Source: Thermoanaerobaculia bacterium (lineage in GTDB: Bacteria > Acidobacteriota > Thermoanaerobaculia > Multivoradales > JAHEKO01). Taken from it: a DNA stretch of 57,930 nt. This document shows positions 7,747 to 16,025 of the stretch, in pieces (positions within the stretch are counted from its first letter, which is position 1; every line of letters starts with the position of its first letter). The notes below the pieces were generated by a model. The model worked only from the letters and a program-made list of their open reading frames with translations. It was not told the DNA's origin and did no database searches. Made by a program: the position numbers and the translations under genes. Where the stretch lies: the NCBI GenBank assembly GCA_947259925.1, contig CAMYOG010000028.1, forward strand, positions 1-57,930, in the 5' to 3' direction.

Positions 7747-8925
7747 CTAACCGATCTGGAACTGAGAGTAGATCTGGGCCTGGGCGGTCAGCTCTTCCGG
7801 GAAGTCGATCGCCTGGGCGGGTACGCCGAAGAGGTACCCCTGCGCGAGCTGGAATCCGACCTCGACACAGGCTGCCGCCTCGGCGGGTCGCTCGACGCCC
7901 TCGGCGATCGGCGTAATGCCCAGGGAGCGAGCGAGATCGACCAGGCTGGCCAGGACCCGGCGACGGGCCACCGGGGCCTTGTCGAGATCGCGTATCAGGC
8001 TGATGTCGAACTTGAGGTAGTCGGGCGGCACCTCCGCCATCTCGAGCAGTCGGGCCCGTCCGGTGCCGAAGTCGTCGAACGCCAACCGAATGTCGAGTTC
8101 GCGAAGCGCGGCCTGGAACCGCCGCATCCGCTCGATGCCGCTACCCGTCAGCTCGTGGATCTCGACCACCAGTCGGAGGTTCGGATCGGCCTTGCGCACC
8201 TGACGCAGTGACTCGAGGAGCGGTTCGGGCCGGCGGACCTCGTCCGGGTGCAGGTTGATGAACACGAGGGGCGCGCCTCCGAGGTGGCGGGCGGCCGCCA
8301 GCGCACGTGCGCGGCAGAGGCCGCTCAGCTCACCGGCCAGACCGAGCCGTTCAGCCGCACTGAAGAGCTCGGCGGGCGACAGATGGACACCGTCGAGCAT
8401 CGCCCGCGAAAGCGCTTCGTAGCCGAGGATCCTGCGATCGGCCAACTCGACGACCGGTTGGAAGAGCGACCGGACAGAGCCCTCCTCCAGGAGGCGCCGC
8501 ACGCTGCTCGCCGAACAGCCGAAGCCGGAGTCACGGTGGTACGAGCCGGGGTCGACGCCCCGGGTCGTGCCCTCGTCCACGGGCTGGTAGATCGAGAGCC
8601 GGAGCTCGAGGTCGGCGAGGTGGAGCACGTCGCCTTCAGCCAGCGCTCGCTCACCCTCGAGCTGCTCGAGATTGACCGCCGTGCCGTTGGTGCTGCCGAG
8701 ATCGCGGATCCAGAGCTCTCCCTCGCATTCGAACAGCTCGGCGTGACGAAGTGAGACCTCTTTCGAGAACAGCTGCAGATCACAGTCCGGATGCCGACCG
8801 ACGACCAGCGGCAGGGAGCGGATCAGGGTCCGCCAGGTGCGGCGACCGCTGTCGATGAAGCCTTCTAGATACCAGAGCGCTTCGCCGGCGGCGGAGCTCG
8901 AGTCGGTCGGCTGGTTTCGGCGCAT
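7747..8925 (-). CDS. FHA-EAL protein: phosphothreonine-reading c-di-GMP phosphodiesterase
   Basis: A 392-residue soluble protein. An FHA domain (about 38-112) shows GRHPDC, the conserved SLRHAEL and LGSTNGT, which bind phosphothreonine peptides. A linker leads to an EAL domain (about 145-375) with all catalytic residues visible: E170 in GYEALSR, N224, E255, D284-D285 in FDDFGTG, K305, E342 in AEGVE and Q362 before GYLFG. It should therefore hydrolyse c-di-GMP to pGpG rather than only bind it. There is no signal peptide, GGDEF or membrane helix. Its promoter region carries the same ECF-type boxes as the sigma operon, back to back with those of the DUF481 gene. A Ser/Thr kinase at 52 kb could supply the phosphothreonine, but nothing links them directly. 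Confidence 0.9.
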   Translation of the reverse strand: MRRNQPTDSSSAAGEALWYLEGFIDSGRRTWRTLIRSLPLVVGRHPDCDLQLFSKEVSLRHAELFECEGELWIRDLGSTNGTAVNLEQLEGERALAEGDVLHLADLELRLSIYQPVDEGTTRGVDPGSYHRDSGFGCSASSVRRLLEEGSVRSLFQPVVELADRRILGYEALSRAMLDGVHLSPAELFSAAERLGLAGELSGLCRARALAAARHLGGAPLVFINLHPDEVRRPEPLLESLRQVRKADPNLRLVVEIHELTGSGIERMRRFQAALRELDIRLAFDDFGTGRARLLEMAEVPPDYLKFDISLIRDLDKAPVARRRVLASLVDLARSLGITPIAEGVERPAEAAACVEVGFQLAQGYLFGVPAQAIDFPEELTAQAQIYSQFQIG

Positions 8926-8976
8926 GTCGGAGGCGGCCCGGATCGGCCGCGTTTGATCCTCTTCCGTCCTCGTTGA

Positions 8977-9006
8977 CTCAGACCCGACTCTGCCCCGGAA
9001 GTCACA
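8977..9006 (-). promoter_or_regulatory. ECF-type promoter P3 for the FHA-EAL gene
   Basis: On the minus strand TGTGACT (9000-9006) and GGTCTGAG (8977-8984) are separated exactly as in P1 and P2 (15 bases from GTGACT to GGTCT). Transcription would begin about 45 bases before the ATG at 8925. Confidence 0.65.
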
Positions 9007-9053
9007 CAGATAGAAGGATTTCGATAAGTCCCGCCGAGCGATTCGGGGCCCTC

Positions 9054-9083
9054 TGTGACTTTCCGGTCGCCCCCCGGTCTAGG
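9054..9083 (+). promoter_or_regulatory. ECF-type promoter P2 for the DUF481 gene
   Basis: TGTGACT (9054-9060) and GGTCTAGG (9076-9083) match P1 nearly base for base, including parts of the spacer. It is divergent from P3, whose -35 box is ~47 bases away. AAGGAG at 9107-9112 then serves the TTG start. Confidence 0.7.
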
Positions 9084-9121
9084 TAGTCATCTGCTGACTT
9101 TTCTCGAAGGAGAACCTTCCC

Positions 9122-10003
9122 TTGCATCGATCCAATCTCGCTCTCATCCACACCCTGTTCGCGCTGTCGCTCTGCGCGGCTCTCACCGTCGCCACTCCAG
9201 TCTCGGCTCAGGAGGAGGAAGAGGAGCCGTTGACCTGGTCGAATCAGACCGAGTTCAGCTTCGTATCCACCTCCGGCAACGCGGAGGCCACGACACTCGG
9301 CCTCCGGAGCGTCACGACGGGACCGATGGGCCCCGGCAGGCTGGTCATCGGCGCCGGTGCGCTGCGCGCCGAGTCGGACACCACCACTCGCCTGGCCATC
9401 GGCACTCCGGTCAGGTTCACGGTCGAGGAGACCTCGGTCTCCGAGGTGACCGCGGAGAACTACTTCCTCCGCGGTCGGTACGAGCAACCGATCTCCGAGC
9501 GCCTCTTCTGGTTCGCCGGCGCCGGCTGGGAGCGAAACGAGTTCGCCGGAATCAAGAACCGCATCTCGATCGTCGCCGGAATCGGCCACCTGTGGTACGA
9601 GAACGAGAGCGGCCACTTCCGCACCAGCTACGGCGTGACCTACACGGATCAGGAGGATGTCATCGACAACCCCGCCGTGAGCGACACCTTCGCGGGGCTG
9701 CGGCTCGGCTGGGACTACCTGCGTCCCTTCGGAGCCAACACCTCCTACGGCAACCTCTTCATCGTCGACGCCAACCTCGACGAGACCTCCGACTACCGGG
9801 CGGACATGCTCAACTGGCTCGACGTCTCGATGAGCGAGCGCTTCGCGCTCCGGTTGAGTCTCCAGTTCCTCTACGACAACGAGCCGAGCCTGACCGAGAT
9901 TCCCCTCTTCCTCATCCCCGGGGTGCCGACCGGAACCACCGTACTCGCTCCTCTGGACGACCTGGACACGCTGTTCACGGTAGCGCTGGTGGTCAACTTC
10001 TAG
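9122..10003 (+). CDS. DUF481 (YdiY-type) outer-membrane beta-barrel protein
   Basis: A 293-residue exported protein. I read it from a TTG at 9122 because AAGGAG lies 9 bases upstream and the TTG opens directly into a signal peptide (residues 1-29, ending VSAQ). An acidic run EEEEEP follows, then alternating beta strands with aromatic girdles; TSGNAEATTLGLRS is the hallmark of DUF481, the family of YdiY, described as a salt-induced outer-membrane protein. The final strand ends in VALVVNF with the terminal Phe typical of BamA-inserted barrels. It is driven by ECF-type promoter P2. The likely role is outer-membrane remodelling under osmotic or envelope stress; the substrate, if it is a pore, is unknown. 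Confidence 0.85.
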   Translation: MHRSNLALIHTLFALSLCAALTVATPVSAQEEEEEPLTWSNQTEFSFVSTSGNAEATTLGLRSVTTGPMGPGRLVIGAGALRAESDTTTRLAIGTPVRFTVEETSVSEVTAENYFLRGRYEQPISERLFWFAGAGWERNEFAGIKNRISIVAGIGHLWYENESGHFRTSYGVTYTDQEDVIDNPAVSDTFAGLRLGWDYLRPFGANTSYGNLFIVDANLDETSDYRADMLNWLDVSMSERFALRLSLQFLYDNEPSLTEIPLFLIPGVPTGTTVLAPLDDLDTLFTVALVVNF

Positions 10004-10018
10004 CGCTCGGGGCCGCGG

Positions 10019-10576
10019 CTACGTGGTCGAGCACTCGTAGAGCGTCAACGCGCTCTCGCCGTAGACCTTCTGATCCCGAAGCGTCAGCCCGGCGACCTCG
10101 CGCGGCAGGGCGACGCGCACCGAGTGCTCGACCGCCAGCTCGCCGGGGCTCTCGAGGACCCCGACCGCCTCGGCGATCACCTCTTCGTAGCGGTCGAAGT
10201 CGTACGGCGGGTCGGCGAAGGCGAGGTCGAACCGAGACGCTCCGAGGCGGCCGAGGCCGCCCGGGAGCTCGGCCCGCAGGACGTCCCAGCCGCTCTGCGC
10301 CAGGCGCACGGCGTTGCCCCGGATGACGTTCACCGCTCGAGCCCTGGCCTCGACGAACCGCACCTCGACCGCGCCACGGCTGAGCGCTTCGAGTCCGACC
10401 GCGCCGCTTCCCGCGAACAGATCGAGGAACCTGGCGCCATCGATCCGTCGCCGCCAGATCGAGAACAGCGCCTCGCGCACTCGGGCCTCGGTCGGGCGTA
10501 CCCCCGGTGGCACCGCCAGCGTCCGTCTGCGGAGGGCGCCGCCAGTGATCCGGGTCTCCCCCGGTCGTCGACTCAC
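10019..10576 (-). CDS. rsmD: 16S rRNA (guanine966-N2)-methyltransferase
   Basis: A 185-residue SAM-dependent methyltransferase acting on G966 of 16S rRNA. Visible are the family start RITGGALRRRTLAVP, PTEARVREALFSI, the SAM loop LDLFAGSGAVGLEALSRGA, and the catalytic DPPY in FADPPYDF. The frame stays open further upstream, but the GTG at 10576 fits the family N-terminus and overlaps the previous stop (GTGA). It is last in a minus-strand run with the secreted protein and the nucleotidyltransferase. Confidence 0.92.
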   Translation of the reverse strand: MSRRPGETRITGGALRRRTLAVPPGVRPTEARVREALFSIWRRRIDGARFLDLFAGSGAVGLEALSRGAVEVRFVEARARAVNVIRGNAVRLAQSGWDVLRAELPGGLGRLGASRFDLAFADPPYDFDRYEEVIAEAVGVLESPGELAVEHSVRVALPREVAGLTLRDQKVYGESALTLYECSTT

Positions 10577-11256
10577 GGCCGCGCTCTCGAATCGACCACC
10601 CGGATGAACTCGCCGATCAGCTCTTCCCGCAGGACGTAGACCACCAACGGCTGGTCGACGCCCCACAGCTCGACGCCCCGGTTGTCGCTGGTAAACGCGA
10701 TCACCTCGAACAGCAGACCGTCCTGGCGCTCGAGGACGTCGCCCGGGCTCGGCTCGTAGCCGGGAGGAAAATCGGCCACGATCGCCCGCTCCTCGGCCCA
10801 GAGAGACACCTCCTCGGCGACCCCGATGACCCGAGAGAGCGACAGCGAGACGCTGTCGTAGCGCCCAAACCGGAAGCGGTTCGGCTGCGCCTCGCGGTCC
10901 TCGTCGGGGGGTTGGTCGTAGTAGAGATCGAGCACCAGCTCGCACTTCTGGATCCACTCTCCGGCCGGACTCGCGCGGCTTTCCTCACTCTCGCTCAGAT
11001 CGATCTCGCGCAGCCGGTTGACGAAGCCACGCAGCTCGTCCGGGTTGAGCTCCTTGAGGAGCATCTGCTGCTCCTCATCGTCCGCCCATCTGCGAACGCG
11101 GATGGTGCCGTTGGCGAACAGGGTCGTCTTGCGCCGCCCGATGTCGCTCGAGCAGTCGTAGTCGAACACCTCGACGACCCTCAGATCCCGCGACTGACCG
11201 GAGGTCGGCGGCGTAAGCAGAAGGGCGCCCAGCAGGGCTGCGGCGATCGCTCTCAT
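10573..11256 (-). CDS. Secreted protein of unknown function
   Basis: A 227-residue protein with a short signal peptide (residues 1-20, MRAIAAALLGALLLTPPTSG). The mature part is mostly beta-predicted and acidic, with two cysteines (C-terminal to FDYD and in WIQKCEL) that could form a disulfide. I do not recognise the family. It starts 4 bases inside the end of the CCA-type nucleotidyltransferase gene and ends in the rsmD start, so it is translated within that operon. Confidence 0.75.
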   Translation of the reverse strand: MRAIAAALLGALLLTPPTSGQSRDLRVVEVFDYDCSSDIGRRKTTLFANGTIRVRRWADDEEQQMLLKELNPDELRGFVNRLREIDLSESEESRASPAGEWIQKCELVLDLYYDQPPDEDREAQPNRFRFGRYDSVSLSLSRVIGVAEEVSLWAEERAIVADFPPGYEPSPGDVLERQDGLLFEVIAFTSDNRGVELWGVDQPLVVYVLREELIGEFIRVVDSRARP

Positions 11257-12506
11257 CGGTCCCTATTCTCTCCCCCCAGGCGAGCGATCGCGAAGGCAAA
11301 TTCCTCACTGGCGGTGATCAGGCCGTCCAGGCGCGCGGCGCGCGTTGCCCGCAGCGCCGCGCCGATCGCCGGACCGGCGGCGAATCCGTGCTCGAGCAGC
11401 ATCGCGCCGTTGATCGTCAGCTCGAAATCGCGCTGACTCGAGACGAAGCTCTTCACCCGCCGGCCGACCTCGGGCCCACCCGACCCCTCGAGCACTGCTA
11501 GCTCGGCCGGGGAGAACCCACTCAGGATGTCCGCCGCCTCGTGCTCGCTCAGATTCGGCCGTTCGAGGGCGACCCCCGAGACCTCGATGCGCTCGAGCCG
11601 GCCGATCGACGCTCCGAGGCGGTCGGCCGCGGCCGGCCGCTCGACCGGCGGCAGGGCCAGAAGCGCCGCCGCAAGCAGCGCCTCGACACGGCGCGGCGGC
11701 GGATCCCCGCCGTGTCGATCCAGCCAGCCCTCGAGGCTCCGCTCGACCCGGCCGAGGAGCCTGGCACCGGTTGCGGCGTCACCGAGCCCCGCGCCCTCGA
11801 CCACTCCGAGGTCGCCGAGCCGCCGCCAGGCGGCTTCGAGGTCGAGATCCTCCACGAACAGCAGCTCGAACTCGGTGCGCAGGCGATCGGCGCTCAGTCG
11901 TCCTACCGCACCCGCGGCGCAGGCCGCGTGCGCCAGCCGCTCGGTCTCGGGCTCCAGGGTGAGCGCCAGGCGCCCCTCGAACCGCACGCCGCGCACGATT
12001 CGGGTCGGGTCGTCCAGGAACGATCGCTCGTGGTGGACGCGCAGCAGGCCGGACCGGAGATCGGCCAGACCCTCGGATGGATCGATCAGCCGGTCGGCCT
12101 CGGCGGCACCGAGCGGCTGCGCCATGCTGTTGACGGTGAAGTCGCGCCTCCGGAGGTCTACGTCCAGGGTCGCCGGCTCGACCGTCGGCAGCGCCGCCAC
12201 CGTCTCGTAGTGCTCGCTTCTGGTGGTAGCGAGGTCGATCCGCCGCCCGCTCGGCAGCCGCAGAACGGCGGTCCCGAACTCCTCGTGGACGCGCAGCTCG
12301 GCACCCACCTCCGCCGCTGCTGCTCGCGCGATCGCGATCGCGTCGCCGTCGATCGCGAGATCGAGGTCGAGGACAGGCCGGCCGAGGATTCGATCCCTAA
12401 CCACTCCGCCTACCAGGTAGGCCGAGCTCCCGAAACCCCCGGCCAGCTCCTCGATCTTACTAAGGATCGGCCGGATCGGTGAGGGCATGGCGTCGAGCGT
12501 GGTCAT
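11253..12506 (-). CDS. CCA-adding enzyme / poly(A) polymerase family nucleotidyltransferase
   Basis: A 417-residue class II nucleotidyltransferase. The N-terminal head carries YLVGGVVRD (GG loop), DLDLAIDGD (two metal-binding aspartates), RRDFTVNSMA and DDPTRIVRGVRF. The C-terminal half is the helical tRNA-binding region, with a short HD-less tail. Such enzymes add CCA, or only A or CC, to tRNA 3' ends, or poly(A) tails; motifs alone do not settle which. The first ATG is used; a second at 12488 (MPSPIRP) would remove six residues. It begins 30 bp after dnaE. Confidence 0.85.
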   Translation of the reverse strand: MTTLDAMPSPIRPILSKIEELAGGFGSSAYLVGGVVRDRILGRPVLDLDLAIDGDAIAIARAAAAEVGAELRVHEEFGTAVLRLPSGRRIDLATTRSEHYETVAALPTVEPATLDVDLRRRDFTVNSMAQPLGAAEADRLIDPSEGLADLRSGLLRVHHERSFLDDPTRIVRGVRFEGRLALTLEPETERLAHAACAAGAVGRLSADRLRTEFELLFVEDLDLEAAWRRLGDLGVVEGAGLGDAATGARLLGRVERSLEGWLDRHGGDPPPRRVEALLAAALLALPPVERPAAADRLGASIGRLERIEVSGVALERPNLSEHEAADILSGFSPAELAVLEGSGGPEVGRRVKSFVSSQRDFELTINGAMLLEHGFAAGPAIGAALRATRAARLDGLITASEEFAFAIARLGGENRDR

Positions 12507-12536
12507 CCCGAGCCGCGCGGCGGTCTCCTCGCCGCC

Positions 12537-15500
12537 TCATCCGCTGGCCGCCGACGGCGGTTCGCCGTAGCGGGGCCGCACGTTGCCCGCCCCGACCAGG
12601 CTCTCGAGCGAGGCCAGCAGCTCGGGCTCGACCTCCACCCGGAAGCGCTCCTCGGGAACCACTCGCAGCTTGCGCCCATCGAGGTCCAGCTCGAACTGGA
12701 CCGGCACCTCCCCCTGATGCTCGACCAGGAAGTCGCGGAGCTCGAGCATCCTCGCGACCGGCAGGCTACCGCTCAGCCGCACGTCGAGGCTCTCGACCGG
12801 CTGCTCCTCGGCCTCGATCACCTGGACCTCCTCGACCGTCAGCTCGCCCCCCGAGCCGCGGTCGCGGACGACCCCCTTGACCAGGACGACGTTCTCCTCC
12901 TCGAGCAGCTTGTCGAAGCGCGAGAACGCCTCGGCGAAGACCGCCGCCGGCAGGGTGCCTTCGAGGTCCTCGAGCACGAAGCGCGCCATGAAGCGGCCGG
13001 CGTTGGGGCCCTGGCGGATCTTGTTGGTTCGCAGCCGCGTCACCAGGCCGCCGAGGGCGACCTGGCCTTCGGTGCCCTCGCGCGCGCTCAGGGTGGTGTG
13101 GCTCGTCAGACGCGCCAGCTGGTCCTGGAACTCGCTCAGCGGGTTGCCGGTCAGATAGAGGCCCAGGACCTCCTTTTCGTGACTCAGCCGGACACGCTCG
13201 GGCCACTCGGGGACATCGGTATCGACCTGTGGCTCCGGCATCACCTCGCTCGAGAAGAGCGCGTTCTGCCCCTGATCGGCGTCTCGCTGGCGACACTGCG
13301 CATAGTCGAGAATGCGATCGAGCGACGCCGCTAGCGCCGCGCGATGGGCGCCGAAGCTGTCGAAGCTGCCCGACTTGATCAGGCAGTCGAACACCTTGGA
13401 GTTGAGCGCCTTTAGGTCGACCGCGCGGGCGAAGTCGGCGAGGCTGGTGAAGCGCCCACTCTGGCGTCGCGCTTCGAGAAGCGCGTCGACCCCCGAGCTG
13501 CCGACGCCCTTCACGGCGCCCAGACCGAAGCGGATGGCATCGCCGGTGACCGTGAACGCCCAGTTGCTCTCCGAGACGTCGGGCGGCGAGACCTCGATAC
13601 CCATGTCCCGGCACTCCTGCACGTACTTGGCGACGTTGTCCTTGGACGCCATCTCCGAGGTCAGCATCGCCGCCATGAAGGCGACCGGGTGGTGGGCCTT
13701 CAGATACGCCGTCTTGTAGGCGAGCATCGCGTAGGCGACGCTGTGGCTCTTGTTGAAACCGTAGCCGGCGAACGGCTCGATGTACTCCCAGAGCTCCTCG
13801 GCCTTCGCCGCCGCTACCCCGCGACTGACCGCACCGTCGACGAACTTCTGCCGCTGCTGCGCCATCACCTCGGGCTTCTTCTTGCCCATCGCCTTGCGCA
13901 GGATGTCGGCCTCGCCCAGGCTGAAGCCTGCGACTTCGACGGCGATCCGCATCACCTGCTCCTGGAAGGCGATGACGCCGTAGGTCTCTTCGAGCAGCGG
14001 CTTGGTCTCGGGCAGGACGTAGCGGACCTTGCGCCTCCCCTGCTTGCGCTGGATGTACTCCTCGACCATCCCGACCGACAGCGCGCCCGGCCGGTAGAGG
14101 GCGTTGAACGCGACCAGGTCCGAGAAGCGCGATGGCTGCGCGCGGCGCAGGAGGTCCTTCATGCCGCCCGACTCGAACTGGAAGATGCCGTTGGTCCGGC
14201 CGTCACAGAAGAGCTCGAACGTGACCGGGTCGTCGAGTGGAATCCGGTCCAGATCGAGCTCGTCGCCCTGCAGGCGCAGGGTCTGCAGGGTGTCCTCGAT
14301 CACGGTCAGGGTCCGGAGGCCGAGGAAGTCCATCTTGAGGAGGCCGAGATCCTCGACCACGTCCTTGTCCCACTGGGTCACGACCTCGCCCTTGGAGGTC
14401 TTGCAGAGCGGTACCAGCTCCTCGATCGGCTGCGGCGTGATGACCACGCCGGCGGCGTGCAGGGAGGCGTGTCGCGTCAGCCCCTCGAGGCGCTCCCCCA
14501 CCTCGACGATCTGCTTGACTTCCGGGTCGCGCTCGACCTCGCGCGCCAGGCTATCGACCTCCTTGGCCGCCTCGCTCAGCGAGCGCGTCATGTCGGGGAT
14601 CATCTTGGCGACGCGGTCGATCTTGGCGTACGGCGTGCCCATCACCCGTCCGACGTCGCGCAGCACCGCCTTGGCGGCGAGGGTTCCGAAGGTGATGATC
14701 TGCGCGACCTTGTCGCGGCCGTATTTCTCGCTGACGTAGTGGATCACCTCGCCCCGGCGGCGCATGCAGAAGTCGATGTCGATGTCGGGCAGGCTGACCC
14801 GCTCGGGGTTCAGGAAGCGCTCGAACAGGAGGTCGTATTGGAGTGGGTCGATGTCGGTGATCCGCAGGCAGTAGCCGACCAGCGAGCCGGCTGCCGATCC
14901 CCGCCCGGGGCCAACCGGGATGCCGTTCTCGCGGGCGAAGCGGATGAAGTCCCAGACGATCAGGAAGTAGCCGCCGAAGCCCATCCGGCGGATCACTTCG
15001 ATCTCGCTCTCGAGCCGCTGCTTGTAGAGCTCCTCGGAGAACTTCTCGAGGACCTGCGCGTTCCTCTGCCGCAGCTCGCTCAGACGCTCGTCGAGCCCGG
15101 TGCGCACGACCCGCTCGAAATACGAGTCGATGTCCTCGCCCGGCGGCAGCGGGAACTCGGGCAGATGAAAGGTGTCGGTGGGGATCTCGAGCTCGCAGCG
15201 CTCAGCGATCGCCAGCGTGTTCTCGATCGCATCCCGATCGTCAGGAAACGCCCGGAACATCTCGTCGCCGGTCTTCAGATAGAACTGATCGCTCGCGTAC
15301 TTGAGTCGATCGGTGTCCTCGAGCGCCTTCTGGGTGCCGATGCAGAGGAGGACGTCATGGGCAAACGAATCGGACTTCCTCAGGTAGTGACAGTCGTTGG
15401 TCGCCACCAGCGGCAAGCCGTCCCGCCGGGCGATGCGACGCAGGACCTCGTTGCACCGGCGTTGCTCCTCGATGCCGTGGTCCTGGAGCTCGAGGTAGAA

Positions 15501-16025
15501 GTTGCCGTCGCCCAGGATGTCGACGTAGTCGTGAACGATCGACCGCGCCTCCTGCTCCTTGCCGGCGGTGATCTGTTCGTTGACCTCCCCCTTGAGACAC
15601 GCCGAGAGCCCGATCAGACCCTCGGAGTGCTGGCGGAGGAAATCGCGATCGATGCGTGGCTTGTAGTAGAAGCCCTCCAGGTAGGAGCTCGAGGTCAGCT
15701 TGATCAGGTTCTGATAGCCGGTCAGATTGCGCGCCAGCAGCACGAGGTGGTTGTTGCGCGACCGGCTGCGGTCCCGGTCGAGTCGGCTCCCCTGCGCTAC
15801 GTACGCCTCGATGCCGATGATCGGCTTGATCCCCGCCTTGCGCGCCCGATGGTAGAAATCGATCGCACCGAACATGTTGCCGTGATCGGTCAGCGCCAGG
15901 GCCGGCATGCCGGCGTCCTTGGCCGCCCCGATCACGTCGTCGAGACGGTTCGCGCCGTCGAGCAGACTGTACTGACTGTGCAGATGGAGGTGGGCGAATG
16001 GTGTGGACTGGGACACCCTGGTCAC
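12537..16025 (-). CDS. dnaE: DNA polymerase III subunit alpha
   Basis: The replicative polymerase, 1162 residues, standard DnaE length. The PHP domain starts with FAHLHLHSQYSLLDG and TDHGNMFG. The palm has GRGSAAGSLVGYCL and the catalytic acids in PDIDIDFCMRR (about residue 420), and thumb and fingers follow with KKKPEVM and GYGFNKSHSVAYA. A helix-hairpin-helix and an OB domain lie near the C-terminus. The open frame runs far upstream into the lipoprotein gene, but the GTG at 16025 overlaps that gene's stop (GTGA) and fits the family start. A second GTG at 16016 is possible. Confidence 0.96.
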   Translation of the reverse strand: MTRVSQSTPFAHLHLHSQYSLLDGANRLDDVIGAAKDAGMPALALTDHGNMFGAIDFYHRARKAGIKPIIGIEAYVAQGSRLDRDRSRSRNNHLVLLARNLTGYQNLIKLTSSSYLEGFYYKPRIDRDFLRQHSEGLIGLSACLKGEVNEQITAGKEQEARSIVHDYVDILGDGNFYLELQDHGIEEQRRCNEVLRRIARRDGLPLVATNDCHYLRKSDSFAHDVLLCIGTQKALEDTDRLKYASDQFYLKTGDEMFRAFPDDRDAIENTLAIAERCELEIPTDTFHLPEFPLPPGEDIDSYFERVVRTGLDERLSELRQRNAQVLEKFSEELYKQRLESEIEVIRRMGFGGYFLIVWDFIRFARENGIPVGPGRGSAAGSLVGYCLRITDIDPLQYDLLFERFLNPERVSLPDIDIDFCMRRRGEVIHYVSEKYGRDKVAQIITFGTLAAKAVLRDVGRVMGTPYAKIDRVAKMIPDMTRSLSEAAKEVDSLAREVERDPEVKQIVEVGERLEGLTRHASLHAAGVVITPQPIEELVPLCKTSKGEVVTQWDKDVVEDLGLLKMDFLGLRTLTVIEDTLQTLRLQGDELDLDRIPLDDPVTFELFCDGRTNGIFQFESGGMKDLLRRAQPSRFSDLVAFNALYRPGALSVGMVEEYIQRKQGRRKVRYVLPETKPLLEETYGVIAFQEQVMRIAVEVAGFSLGEADILRKAMGKKKPEVMAQQRQKFVDGAVSRGVAAAKAEELWEYIEPFAGYGFNKSHSVAYAMLAYKTAYLKAHHPVAFMAAMLTSEMASKDNVAKYVQECRDMGIEVSPPDVSESNWAFTVTGDAIRFGLGAVKGVGSSGVDALLEARRQSGRFTSLADFARAVDLKALNSKVFDCLIKSGSFDSFGAHRAALAASLDRILDYAQCRQRDADQGQNALFSSEVMPEPQVDTDVPEWPERVRLSHEKEVLGLYLTGNPLSEFQDQLARLTSHTTLSAREGTEGQVALGGLVTRLRTNKIRQGPNAGRFMARFVLEDLEGTLPAAVFAEAFSRFDKLLEEENVVLVKGVVRDRGSGGELTVEEVQVIEAEEQPVESLDVRLSGSLPVARMLELRDFLVEHQGEVPVQFELDLDGRKLRVVPEERFRVEVEPELLASLESLVGAGNVRPRYGEPPSAASG

